Part shown: one piece after another, positions 45,930 through 56,454 of the stretch
How the letters are laid out: each line of letters starts with the position of its first letter
Numbering within the stretch: position 1 is the first letter of the stretch
NCBI GenBank assembly: GCA_021234155.1
Contig: JAJEKV010000073.1
Coordinates: forward strand, 3,756,001 to 3,820,000
Direction: 5' to 3'
Source: Isoetes taiwanensis
Lineage: Eukaryota > Streptophyta > Lycopodiopsida > Isoetales > Isoetaceae
DNA length: 64,000 nucleotides
Translations under genes and position numbers: made by a program
The notes under the pieces: model-generated
What the model was told of the DNA's origin: nothing
The model's input: the letters and a program-made list of their open reading frames with translations, nothing else
The model's database searches: none

Positions 45930-46500
45930 CCACGTTGGTTTGAAAGCACCGATTCCCTCCGGAATCAAGATTAAGAGTGCATGTAGTTCCTTACGTGCGC
46001 ATGCACCACATAAACCATTAGATTAGCTACTGCAGCCAACAAAGGTAAATAGAACGGTACTTACAACTAGCCATTAAAACTTTCAAAGTTGCCATGCTGG
46101 CCTTGACTAATGTCTAGATAATACACGCAGTTTGACCCAACAAATGTGAATCAAGCAAAGAAAACACAATACAAACTAACGGACATATCAAGAGTTTAAT
46201 CTATTATTTAGAAATGAAAGAGTAAGAGTGCCTCAGTAGTTCTCTCTTTTTCGTGCATGGCAGCCACGTAAAACAACCGTGATTAGCCACATAGGAGCAA
46301 GGTAAATAAGACAGAAATAAACTACAACCGCCAGCAAAATTTTCAAAACTCTCTTATTCCATCCTATACTACAAATAAATGGAACAATCAACACAAAATA
46401 TATCGAAGCAAAGAAAAACACAATGGGGACTAAGGCATAAATTCCTAGTTCATAATCTATAGCTACCATCAAACCACCGATTCCTTCTACTGGTTAGCTT
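45930..46500. repeat. Diverged tandem duplication, units about 250-300 bp
   Basis: Phrases recur in the same order in 45,930-46,190 and 46,260-46,500 (for example GGTAAATA...AACTTTCAAA with GGTAAATA...AATTTTCAAA, and AAGCAAAGAAAACACAA with AAGCAAAGAAAAACACAA), in opposite or scrambled spacing at the edges. Age makes the boundary unclear. Confidence 0.45.
46233..46472 (-). other. Hydrophobic reading frame, doubtful gene
   Basis: 79 codons with two strongly hydrophobic stretches (IYALVPIVFFFASIYFVLIV and LKILLAVVVYFCLIYLAPMW) and a basic end CHARKREN. It could be a membrane-protein exon on the RRP12-fragment strand, but it lies within a duplicated segment and has no homologue I know. Confidence 0.25.
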
Positions 46501-46982
46501 AATATTGGCCGATTTCTCTGTTCTCAACAAATAATCAAACTACGTAATTTTAGACTAGTGCCGATGACAAACAATACAAGTAAAAGGTTTGTATGTACCT
46601 TTACTGATCCCGCACTGGGACTTTATATGCTTTTTTCCTCGATCAAGGCCATCATTATCCTACAAAAGTTTTTAGTAAAACCTGTTTGGATCACAATCAT
46701 AGGGGCCAAATCTACAGATAGACATCGTTACACAAGGCAAGGCGTTTTTTGCGATGGGTATATAGGACACTCAATGATTCCTCATCCGATCCTTGCATCG
46801 GTGAGAGCGCCAAGATCCATAAACACACATCTCGTATACTAAATGTGTCGGTTAAGTCCTTTAAAACAAAGATGCTCTTGAACAAAATCTCTACATGATG
46901 CATGACTGGGTCTAACGGTGCTTGACATGTGTCAAGAGCTTATTCTCGATCATATTCATGACGCAATATAACAAGAGCATCA

Positions 46983-47404
46983 TCATACATCACTTTTCCA
47001 GCTATGCCCACGACCCTCTATGGAGATGGGAATAAAATCAATCGATGGCATTTGAATAGTTTCTTCCATGTAAAGGGGAACTAAAAGCTTGTCAAATACA
47101 TGAAGCACCATGGAAAATGCAAAGCAGCCATATCCCATCACCTTCGCACGAGAAGATTTTGCTTCTAAATTTGCATTATCAACCTCCATGGCACTTTGCA
47201 TTCCCTTTTGTAGCTTCTAACAGCTCTGCTCCAATTCAGAAATGACTCCTTCACCCTTTTCTTGTCGGTTATGGCAGCAATTTGCCCAAGAACGACTGCA
47301 AAGAAGTATGTAAAGGAACATGGGTAATAGCCACAAATGAGGAGACTCAAGATAAGAAAGATCATATTCTCCGCAGTTGACCTAAAAAATACAAACAATG
47401 ACAA
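46983..47404 (-). pseudogene. Unrecognised reading frames, overlapping by frameshift
   Basis: ITDKKRVKESFLNWSRAVRS in one frame runs into MEVDNANLEAKSSRAKVMGY and then FDKLLVPLYMEE in the next frame, with overlap at 47,165-47,201. The two make sense as one protein broken by an indel. They could belong to the RRP12 fragment but I do not recognise them. Confidence 0.3.
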
Positions 47405-47596
47405 CTAACTTAAAGACATGCCAAAATCAACCCTTTATAGAAAAGCCCGAAACACTCAATAAAAAAATCCTCGACCTTGAACCCAATGCTTGCACTTCTA
47501 GATTAGAAAAGCATCCTTCAAGGCAAGCAAATGTTGATCATAGTCTATTGCATTTCAGAAGAATAGAAAGAAGATAAGAAGAAACAGAGTGCCCGA

Positions 47597-47695
47597 AATA
47601 CCCAAATCGACCACTCGAAATACCCAAATCGACCACCTACGGGTTCTCAAATCCACCACTCAAAACCCAAATCGACCACCTACGGGTTCTTGGTT
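47597..47695. repeat. Tandem repeat, CCCAAATCGACCAC core
   Basis: Four imperfect copies of CCCAAATCGACCACC, two followed by TACGGGTTCT. Confidence 0.85.
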
Positions 47696-48278
47696 CCCGC
47701 CTTCGCTCCCTTACGTCCAAAGCTGGAAATTGAATAGTGGAGGCGTATAACCTCCCGACCGTATACGGTCGAGTGACCCCTTAAAAAACCCCTTTACGTT
47801 CACGCAGTTGGCACGTACGTGTACATATGGTGAACCCCCCTTGATGCCTGCAACATATTGTGTAGTGATTTTAAATCAAATCGACGTGAGAAAACATAAG
47901 CCCCTTCATGTCACCTCTTAAATGTTACAAAATCACATCAAACTGGAGCTCATTATCTATAATAATCCATGCTAACATGAACCTTTGTGCCTGTCAAATG
48001 ATTATTACTTTACAGAATCTGTTGACCCATTGAGAGACAACTCTAATCTCATCATCTTGGAAAATGGTCAAGTTCTAGTAATTTGAACATTCAACTCCAG
48101 CCTTGAAGATTAGATTTGTCAAGTGGGATAAGTTTGCATGTCATGGAGGTAGTTGCCAAGTTGAAAGAATTGAGCAAAGAAAACAACTTATTCAATACAC
48201 ATTTGATGTAAGATGATAAAGTGTATTTTGTTTATGATGAGTCTCAACACATTTAGGCCCTTCGGACTCCCACTGCAG

Positions 48279-48413
48279 GAATTTGGGAGGATTGATATTC
48301 TAGTTTCAAATGTAGCTGCAACCCCTTTCGTGGATCCTCGGATTGGTATATTTGAATCTGCCATGGACAAGATGTGGAATGTGAATGCTAAGTTGGGGTT
48401 GTTGCTAGTGCAG
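48279..48413 (+). pseudogene. Lone exon of an SDR (DHRS4/SDRA-like) dehydrogenase
   Basis: A 45-codon block with intact acceptor (CCCACTGCAG) and donor (CAG then GTGAAA). It reads EFGRIDILVSNVAATPFVDP, then ESAMDKMWNVNAKLGLLLVQ. This is the segment of classical short-chain dehydrogenases with the NNAG-like motif (here SNVA), closest to the plant SDRA/DHRS4 group. No other SDR exon was found on either side, so it is probably a captured or stranded exon. Confidence 0.7.
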
Positions 48414-48546
48414 GTGAAATTAATTTAACATATCTAAAGAGCGTCGCATTCATTGTAATTTGAAAAGTTTAAGGCAAAAGTATGCTGGTGGGTTACAAAT
48501 AAACGCAACCCTTCAGACTTTTATTTTCCACCCTTCACTAATTATA

Positions 48547-49150
48547 GATAGATAGATAGATAGATACATTATTGTCCCTTGTACCCTGAGGCCCGTGGAC
48601 TTATGTAGCATGGGCGAGCTCCCTTACGGGTGCTACTAGCACATCATGCTGATTTACAATGTAGCCTTTTCTGAAGGCTTGACTTTTCTCTATTAATACC
48701 GGCACCCAGCTTTGGATCGGCTTCATGGCCGTGCACGGGCGCGTCGTTATCAATCAGCTTTGAGCTGAGCTTTTTTTCAGGGTGTTTATGTTGCGCCTCT
48801 CTGGCGCTCATAACAGAAACCCTTTTTCTTTGTGTTCTTCTCTGTGCCTGGCCGTCATCTCCCGTATTGCGTCTGCCAGGTCCCTCCTGGTTTCTGACTT
48901 TGTCATTATGATGTGTACGGGCTGACCCCACCCTATCTTTCTGTACTTATTCCTGATGCTTTCATATACCGGGCAGTCATTTAGCATATGATTCTCATCT
49001 TCCACTTCCCCTTTGTCACAGATTCTGCATATTCGATCTTCTCTCTCTATCCCTCGCCATCTGTCTTTTTCAATCCTCAGCTCGTGACTCCCCATTCTGA
49101 ATCTTGCTAGAGTGTCTCTTCTGGCTTTTCTTATTATGTTGTCCTGGCTT
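48547..49150 (-). mobile_element. LINE 3' fragment with (ATCT)n tail
   Basis: The minus strand reads GSHELRIEKDRWRGIEREDR, then ICRICDKGEVEDENHMLNDC, the Cys/His domain at the end of LINE ORF2 ('RWxxIxRxxRxCxxC...EDExHxLxxCPxY'). It ends in a GATA/TATC microsatellite at 48,547-48,567, which is the likely 3' tail. Confidence 0.75.
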
Positions 49151-51558
49151 TTCCTTCTGGCTAATTATAGTTGTAACCAATATGACGCCCGTCACTTTAT
49201 ATAGACTGTACCTGTTCTAATCGTAACTTGATGCCTAGAGAATTCTATCCGTTTGAGACCAGCCATGAATTGTGCTTTCTAAGACAGTGCTGCACAAAAA
49301 GAGTGTCATGAATCTTGTCATCACTTAAGTATTCCTTCAATAGCTTTCTGATCCCAGAGCTTTTGTCTATCCTATACTTGATGTGGACGAGAATTATTAT
49401 CTGGTCATTGTGCCTGTGCTGGCTCTGAACCTCCCTTTGTATTTTTATATTGTAATTCTCTACAAAATCAATTACAGAAACAATGGTGCCATCTTGGATA
49501 TTGTCCAGGCAGCTTAAACTCTATCATAGCCATAGCCATTACCAGCAACTTCCTAGATTCTCGTAATCAAGAATAGAGATTCTATAATAAGGTCAAGTGC
49601 CCATACGTTTGGTCCTTGAAAGAAGTATCCATGTGTGGCCTGAGAATTGGATGATCGCATTTCCCTGATCACGCATCAACACTGTTTGTGATCACTCATC
49701 AAAACTATTTGCTCGTGTTGCATTCCATAGCAAAGGGTTGCATTCCATCGCAAAGGGACAAATTGCGTGCTCTTAAATGCTCTCTTGAAGTTCAGCTAAA
49801 TGATGCATGCAACAAAAAATGTGGCACATGTAAAGACTAGCTCAACACCTTCAACTAGACCCTTTTGTCTATCTGCCATGAATATTACTTGCTGAGCGTG
49901 GTACAAAGGAATCTTCTGGTTTTAAAGAAATCATATCCAACAGTCATTGTTCTCTGCAACCAGGACAACAAAAGCTATCAGGAACAATCTATTCTTACCA
50001 TTTATTGCCATCATTGCTAAGGTAACTTCCCTTCAGATGAGTTATTCAAGATCTTTTACAGGAAAGCCACACTTCTAGGATTAGTGTACGGGATCTCTTG
50101 ATAATGCGCCTCAAGCTTCTTATCAGCCTCAGTGATCACCATGGATTTGAGAATTTGCGTCCTTTTTTGCGTTCCAAGCCAGTCCATAAGAAATGGTAAT
50201 ACCCTTTTCCCTTCATATGTCCCCAATGATATCTTTTGGCCGCAATCCGGGCTACCCTCAAAATCTACCAGTTGTATGCTTTGTCAACCACTTTGTACTC
50301 ACTTCCTTGTTCCAAAGACGAGTTGCCCCAGCACATGTGTAGACATTTTAAAACTTCTTATTTGCACATTGAGGATCGTCTTCTATCATACAAGCATGAA
50401 AATGCGAATGCGAATGACAACTCAATGCACCACATGCCACTATGTCTGCAATTACACGCGAACCTAACATAAGCAAATAAAGTAGTGATATTGAAACATC
50501 CACATCCAATTTACAAATAAGGATAGAAATGGAAAAGCTATGCGACATTGCAATGCTTATCACAAAGCTAGAAATTTACCTTGTCTTGTCACTCTTCAAA
50601 ACTAGTATTTCCACGTGCCGTGATATTGCAAGTCTTTAATTGCAAGTTTCAACTCCTTCACTGAAGTCCAAGTTGAACCTTCAACAAACTACATTGATTA
50701 GTTACTTGAAAAAAGAAGTGAACAATTTTGCAAGAAAATGGAAGAAAATCCACATCTATTTGCAAGAGCGATGACCTGGACAGAAAATAGAAAAAAATAC
50801 TCATTTGCAAGTTTAAGAAAGCCTTTAATTTGCAAGAACCATGATTCTGCATGAAAATGGAAGAAAAAGCTTTATTGCAAGGTTCATGATTAAGCAAGAA
50901 AATGGAAAAAAAAAGGCACTGATTGTGCAAGAGCAATAAATTGGCAAGATAATGGGAGAAGAAGTATCGTAATGCAAGAAAAAGGAACAGAACATTTTGC
51001 AAGAGCTTTGATTTGCAAAGAAAAGAGAAAAAAAAGAAACAGCAGATTGCAATTACAGACTGTTGCTTCAAAAAAGAGATCCGGAATAGCCAATTCCGGA
51101 TTGCATCTTCAACGATCATAATTGACATCAGAACAAAATATACCTAGTTGTGGATGTCACTGCAGAAATTGGATCCTTAATTCTTGTGCTTTGAATTCAC
51201 GCTTACAGCTCCAGTTGCCACGACAATCCGTTAAAAACAGTCCGCCGAAACACGATCTGTTGAAGACAAGGGTATGTTGAGAAATACTAATACTTGAGGG
51301 TTTTTTGATCAATATGAAATTCTCGTGCTTCGACCGATAAAGAGCTGGGTTTGGGTTATCTTTTTAACGCCAGAGCTATTTTTTGGCATCTTTCATGAAA
51401 CTAAGTAATATGATAATGAGTTCTATGCGCAGGCCAGGCAGTACGTAGAGCACCTGAATTGCTGGTAGTCATGGGCATTGCTTCTTAGCAGTTCACACGC
51501 ATTTCTGCCAAATATGGTCCCTTCAAAATTCCATTTTCTTATTAGCTTCTGAGCTGGC
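49151..51558. other. No gene; purine-rich periodic array near the end
   Basis: No coding region supported. The 156-codon minus frame at 50,658-51,128 is an effect of the periodic A/G-rich array. Confidence 0.45.
50725..51035 (+). repeat. Degenerate array of TGCAAGA units
   Basis: About twelve units beginning TGCAAG, of two alternating types: TGCAAGAAAATGGAAGAAAA and TGCAAGAGCNATGATT, spaced 15-45 bp (starts near 50,730, 50,762, 50,804, 50,831, 50,852, 50,877, 50,896, 50,928, 50,945, 50,972, 50,998, 51,016). Lies about 500 bp downstream of the PPR gene. Confidence 0.75.
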
Positions 51559-54500
51559 CTATCTTCCCTCTTTTGCGTATATATTTGCCATCAATGCATA
51601 AACTGAGGCATCCTGCTCATCCAATGTTATTATTGACTCAAAAGCAAGCCTTCCGACAACTATATTCTTCCACTTTCCACAAGCACCTAATATAGTTTTC
51701 CATATTGTCAAGTCTGGTTCAAATGGCATATGTTTTGCTAATTCTAATGCATCATTCACAAGATTGCCTCGGCCAAGAAGATCAATCATGCAAGCATAAT
51801 GTTCAATACTCGGAATGAGCATGTGATGCAAGCACATGACCCCAAAGTATTCCCTTCCCTTGCCAACATGACCAACGTGACTGAATGCAGTGAAAATAGA
51901 AAGAAACGTGATGCTATCTGCCCTAAAACATTCCTCCTGCATGCTCTTAAACGTTTTAAGGACATGTCTGATATCTCCCAGCAGGGTGTATCCTGCTAAA
52001 AGTGCATTCCATGTCACCAAGTCTTTCGTTCTCAATGATCCAAATACATGCTCAGCATGGGACATGCTCCCACATTTACCATAAAAAGCAACCAGAGAAC
52101 TTGCTATGACTGCATCATTCTGGAGTCCTGCACTGCAAATCTGAACATGAATTTTCTGCCCAATTTCCAGGGCCCCTATAGCACTACAAGCCTTCAGTGC
52201 AGCAACATAAGTCAGTACAACTGGAACAAACCCTGCATCTTGCATGTATGCAAATAATTTTAAAGCTAACTCGCCATCTCTATTCTCAACGAATCCAAAT
52301 ATCATAGAGTTCCATGAAACGACTGACCAATCAGGCATCCTTTCAAAAAGTTGATGCACATGCATCATGCTTCCACACTTCGCGTACATATCTATCAATG
52401 TGTTTGCAACAAAGATGTCCGACTCATATCCACTTTTTGCAAGTTGAGAGTGAATAGCTATACCTTTCTCTAGACACTCAATTTTCATAAATCTCTTTCC
52501 AACTTGATTACCTTCTTCCTTCACTGCACAACACACACATGCCTTCAGGGCAGCAACATAAGTTCGAGCATTTGGTGCAAGATCTTGATCTTGCATGCTT
52601 TCAAATAATTGTAAAGCTAACTGGCCCTCGCCAATCTCTACATGTCCTAATATGATAGAATTCCACGTTGCCACAGAATGATGCGGCATCCTATCAAAGA
52701 CCCCAAGAGCATGGATCATACTGCCACATTTGGCATACAAATCGACCAAGCTGTTTGCCACAAAAATGTCTACTTCATGCCCATGCTTTGCAAGACGAGA
52801 ATGAATTGCTATACCCTTTTCAAGGCAATCGATTTTCACATACTTCCCATCCATATGTTTGCCCTCTTCCTCGGATGTGCATGCAATGCATGCCTTCAGC
52901 ACAGCAACATAAGTTAAAGCCTCCGGTGTTAAACCAATATCTTGGATATGCTTAAACAATTGCAATGCCAATTGCTGCTGTCCACTTCCCAAATAACCAA
53001 AAATTATGGTATTCCAGGCCATCATAGAATGGTGGAGCATCCTATCAAAGATAACATGAACGAACTCCATGCTCCCACATGTAATATACAAGTCCATTAG
53101 GGTGTTTGCTACAACGAGATTCCAGTGGTGTCCATTTTTTACAATTTGGGAGTGGATGGCCTTAGCCTTCCCTAGGGATTCTATTCTTCCATATTTTCTA
53201 CCTTTTCTCTCCACACAACAAATACATGCCTTCAGTGCAACAATATAAGTTAGAGAGTCTGGCAGGAAGCCTTCATCTTGCATATATGTAAACAATTGTA
53301 GAGCCAATTTGCCATCCCCTATTTCTGTGTATCCAAAGATCATAGCATTCCATGTTAAAACAGAATGATAGATCATCTTGTCAAACTCCTGCCAAGCAAG
53401 TTCCATGTTGCCACATTTGGCATACACATCAACCAAAGTGCTTCCCACAAAAATGTTGAACTCATGACTGGTCTTTGCGAGCTGAGACTGGATTGTTAGA
53501 GCCTTCTCTAGACACTCTATTTTCATAAGGTTTCCCTCCACTTGCTTGCTTTCTTCTTTTGCTGCACAACCACCACATGACTTCAGCGCAGCAACATAAG
53601 TCCAAGCATCTGGTATGAAACCCTCGCTTTGCATGCATGAAAACAACTGCAAAGCTAATACATCCTCTCCACCATCAACATATCCAAATATAATAGCATT
53701 CCATGATATCACGTCATGGTACATCATTCTATCAAAAACCTGGCGAGCAAGCACCATGCTCCCACATTTTGCATACGTATCTACCAATGTGCTCGCAACA
53801 AAAATGTTCAATTGATGCCCACTGTTTACAATTTGAGAGCAGATGGATATAGCCATCTCCAGATATCCTATTATTACCTGTTGTCCATCCCCGTGCTTGC
53901 CTCTCTCTTTGCAACTACCACATGCTTTTAGAGCAGCAACATAGGTTCGCTCATCTGGTGTAACCTTCTCATCTTGCATGATTGCAAACAATTGTAGCGC
54001 AAAGTCTCCTTCCCCTTTCTCTGCATAAGCAAACATCATAGAATTCCATGAAACTAAAGATGGGTGTAGCATCTTCTTGAAGATGAGATGAGCATGTGCC
54101 ATGCTCCCGCATGCGATGTACATCTCCAATAGGGAATTTGTAATGGAGGTGTCCAACTCATGACCAGACTTTGAAAGTTGGGAATGGATAGATAAACCCT
54201 TTTCAAGACACGATATTTTCAAAATATGGCTGCCTATTTGCTTGCTTTCCTTTTCTGCACAACTGACACATGCTTTCAGGGCAGCAACATAAGTTAGAAC
54301 AACTGGTTTGAAACATTTATCCTGCATACGCTGGAATAACTGGAGAGCTAACTCACCTTCTCCGTTCTCTGCATACCCAAATATCATGTTGTTCCATGTT
54401 ACCACGGATGTGTTCAGTAGGTTGTCAAAAACAAGGCGTGCATGCACCATGCTCCCACATTTAGCATACACACCTAACAATGTGTTTGCCAAAAATATAT

Positions 54501-56091
54501 TTACATCATGCCCACTCTTAGCAGTTTGAGAGTGGGCAGCTATTGCCTTGTTCAAACTATCTATTTTCACAAATTTCCCTCCCACTTGCTTGGCCTCTTC
54601 TTTTTCTGCAGAGCTAGCACATGCCTTAAGTATGGCAAGATAAGTTAGCGCATCTGGGGTAAAACCTTCCTCCTGCATGCACTTAAATAAATGTAGTGCC
54701 AATTCTGCCTCCCCACTATCTGCATACCCAAATATCAGGGAATTCCATGTTACAGTCGAATGCTGCAGCATCCTATTAAATATTCTATGAGCAGACTCCA
54801 TCCTTGAGCATTTAGCATACATATCCAACAAAGCATTTGCCACAAAAATGTCCAACTCATGGCCGGTCTTCGCAAGTTGGGAATGAATGGCTATGCCCTT
54901 TTCAAGGAACTCCACATTTGGTTGCTTGCTCGATTCGTTTACTGCAGAATGAGCACATGCCTTCAGTGCAGCAACATATGTTCGAGCATCTGGCCAAAAA
55001 TCTTCATCCTGCATACAGTAAAATAATTGCAGAGCCAACGTTCCTTCATGGTTTTCTACGTGCCCAAATATCATAGTGTTCCATGTGATCAAAGAGTGCT
55101 GCACCATCCCACCAAATACCAAATGAGCATGCAGCATACTGCCAGACTTGGCATAAATATCCACCAAGGTATCACCCACAAAAGTGTCAATTTCATAACC
55201 ATGCTTGGAAAGCTGTGAATGAATCGATAAAACTTTTTCCAAGTTATGCATTTCCCACAATTTCCCCTTCCATTGCTTGACTACTTCTTCCTTTACACAA
55301 CTGCCACATGCCTTCAGTGCAGCAATATAAGCTAGTGCATCTGGTGTGATACCTTCATCTTGCATGTGTGTAAAGAATTGAAGGGCAAAGTCTCCTTTCC
55401 CTGTCTCAACATATCCAAATATCATCGCATTCCATGTCACCTGAGAACAGTAGGGCATCTTGTCAAAAACCTGCCAAGCATGGGTCATGCTCCCACACTT
55501 GGCATACATATGCACCAGGGTAGTTGCCACAAACATGTCCAACTCATGTCTATTCTTTCCAAGTTGAGAGTGTATAGCTATACCCCTTTCCAGAAACTCT
55601 GTCTCTACCAAATCCTGGCCCCTAGATTTGCCCTCTCCTGCTGCACAACCAGCACACGCTTTTAACGCAGCAACATAAGTTCTAGCACAAGGCCTGAAAC
55701 CTTCGTCTTGCATGCGAGCAAATAATTGCAGGGCCGAATGCCAGTCTCCACTCTTTGCATAATCATATATCAACAAATTCCAGGACACCACATTGCGGCA
55801 TTGCATCCTATCAAAGACACGAAGCGCGTCTATTCTGTTTCCACATTTCGCATACATATGCACCAGTGTATTATCCACAACAATGTTTACGCCGTCACCA
55901 CTTCGAATAATAACAGCATGCATTTTCATGCCAGTTTGGAGGTCCCTTAAATTGCTGCATTCTCTCAATGCAGCAAGTACGGTAGAAAGGTCTGGCCTCA
56001 TCTCATTCTCTTGCATTTCCTTATACATTACAAGGGCTTCTCTATCATTACACCCATAGTTAGAGAGGTGGTTGAGATGAGACAACTTCAT
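51559..56091 (-). CDS. Giant PLS-type pentatricopeptide repeat protein (1,510 aa)
   Basis: PPR proteins bind organelle RNA base by base; PLS types with an E domain act in C-to-U editing in mitochondria or plastids. This single open frame has about 13 repeated blocks, each of three PPR motifs (about 37-38 in all), such as 'FVANTLVDMYAKCGSM...A..VFDRM' then 'SVVTWNAMIFGY.E.GEGELALQLF..MQDEG' and 'PDALTYVAALKAC'. Eleven blocks carry an extra segment of about 20 residues after ALKAC (KEE.KQV.GK..KIECLEKGI). The blocks are alike enough to suggest tandem duplication. The end has a PPR/E-like part (IDLLGRGNLVNDALELAKHM then PDLTIWKTILGACG) and stops at EGR, with no E+ or DYW domain. It therefore may need a DYW partner. 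Intronless over 4.5 kb. Confidence 0.93.
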   Translation of the reverse strand: MKLSHLNHLSNYGCNDREALVMYKEMQENEMRPDLSTVLAALRECSNLRDLQTGMKMHAVIIRSGDGVNIVVDNTLVHMYAKCGNRIDALRVFDRMQCRNVVSWNLLIYDYAKSGDWHSALQLFARMQDEGFRPCARTYVAALKACAGCAAGEGKSRGQDLVETEFLERGIAIHSQLGKNRHELDMFVATTLVHMYAKCGSMTHAWQVFDKMPYCSQVTWNAMIFGYVETGKGDFALQFFTHMQDEGITPDALAYIAALKACGSCVKEEVVKQWKGKLWEMHNLEKVLSIHSQLSKHGYEIDTFVGDTLVDIYAKSGSMLHAHLVFGGMVQHSLITWNTMIFGHVENHEGTLALQLFYCMQDEDFWPDARTYVAALKACAHSAVNESSKQPNVEFLEKGIAIHSQLAKTGHELDIFVANALLDMYAKCSRMESAHRIFNRMLQHSTVTWNSLIFGYADSGEAELALHLFKCMQEEGFTPDALTYLAILKACASSAEKEEAKQVGGKFVKIDSLNKAIAAHSQTAKSGHDVNIFLANTLLGVYAKCGSMVHARLVFDNLLNTSVVTWNNMIFGYAENGEGELALQLFQRMQDKCFKPVVLTYVAALKACVSCAEKESKQIGSHILKISCLEKGLSIHSQLSKSGHELDTSITNSLLEMYIACGSMAHAHLIFKKMLHPSLVSWNSMMFAYAEKGEGDFALQLFAIMQDEKVTPDERTYVAALKACGSCKERGKHGDGQQVIIGYLEMAISICSQIVNSGHQLNIFVASTLVDTYAKCGSMVLARQVFDRMMYHDVISWNAIIFGYVDGGEDVLALQLFSCMQSEGFIPDAWTYVAALKSCGGCAAKEESKQVEGNLMKIECLEKALTIQSQLAKTSHEFNIFVGSTLVDVYAKCGNMELAWQEFDKMIYHSVLTWNAMIFGYTEIGDGKLALQLFTYMQDEGFLPDSLTYIVALKACICCVERKGRKYGRIESLGKAKAIHSQIVKNGHHWNLVVANTLMDLYITCGSMEFVHVIFDRMLHHSMMAWNTIIFGYLGSGQQQLALQLFKHIQDIGLTPEALTYVAVLKACIACTSEEEGKHMDGKYVKIDCLEKGIAIHSRLAKHGHEVDIFVANSLVDLYAKCGSMIHALGVFDRMPHHSVATWNSIILGHVEIGEGQLALQLFESMQDQDLAPNARTYVAALKACVCCAVKEEGNQVGKRFMKIECLEKGIAIHSQLAKSGYESDIFVANTLIDMYAKCGSMMHVHQLFERMPDWSVVSWNSMIFGFVENRDGELALKLFAYMQDAGFVPVVLTYVAALKACSAIGALEIGQKIHVQICSAGLQNDAVIASSLVAFYGKCGSMSHAEHVFGSLRTKDLVTWNALLAGYTLLGDIRHVLKTFKSMQEECFRADSITFLSIFTAFSHVGHVGKGREYFGVMCLHHMLIPSIEHYACMIDLLGRGNLVNDALELAKHMPFEPDLTIWKTILGACGKWKNIVVGRLAFESIITLDEQDASVYALMANIYAKEGR

Positions 56092-56226
56092 CTTGTTAGA
56101 ATACTTAAAGCTAGTCCTTCAAGTCCATTCCTCTAAACATTTTATTGGCACTCGGTTGTGTCAACAATTGGAATCCATGCCAGTTTCCTAAACTAAGTAT
56201 AATTCACACGAAGAGTGGATTCGTAC

Positions 56227-56454
56227 CTTAAATTCCCTGTCGAAAACAATCTCAATTCCCTGTAAAAAACTCTTGCCCTGCCATGGAATGAAAATCCCAG
56301 CTAGTGCTCCGTAGTACTCGAGGTAACGTCTCACACCGAATTTCGAAATGTCGGGAGCGAAGTCCAGATTCGTATGCTTGCAGCAACGGATTTGAAATTG
56401 AAGAGACATCCTGAAGTCGACGAATGCCTGAATGGATGGCGGATGGAGACGCAA
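56227..56454 (-). CDS. Possible 5' exon of the PPR gene with targeting peptide
   Basis: 76 codons from ATG 56,454, ending at a donor (AAG then GTACGA) in phase 0; the PPR frame begins at 56,091 just after an AG. The N-terminus (MRLHPPSIQAFVDFRMSLQF) is low in acidic residues and could be a transit peptide, which the 56,091 start lacks. The acceptor has no pyrimidine tract, so this remains tentative. Confidence 0.4.

Noticed and set aside
50658-51128. 156-codon minus-strand open frame with repeated hydrophobic segments
   Set aside because: It is the complement of the purine-rich TGCAAG array; the repeats and Phe/Leu/Ser bias follow from base composition.
51799-55950. Many plus-strand frames of 60-100 codons
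   Set aside because: All lie antisense to the PPR gene and repeat with its blocks.
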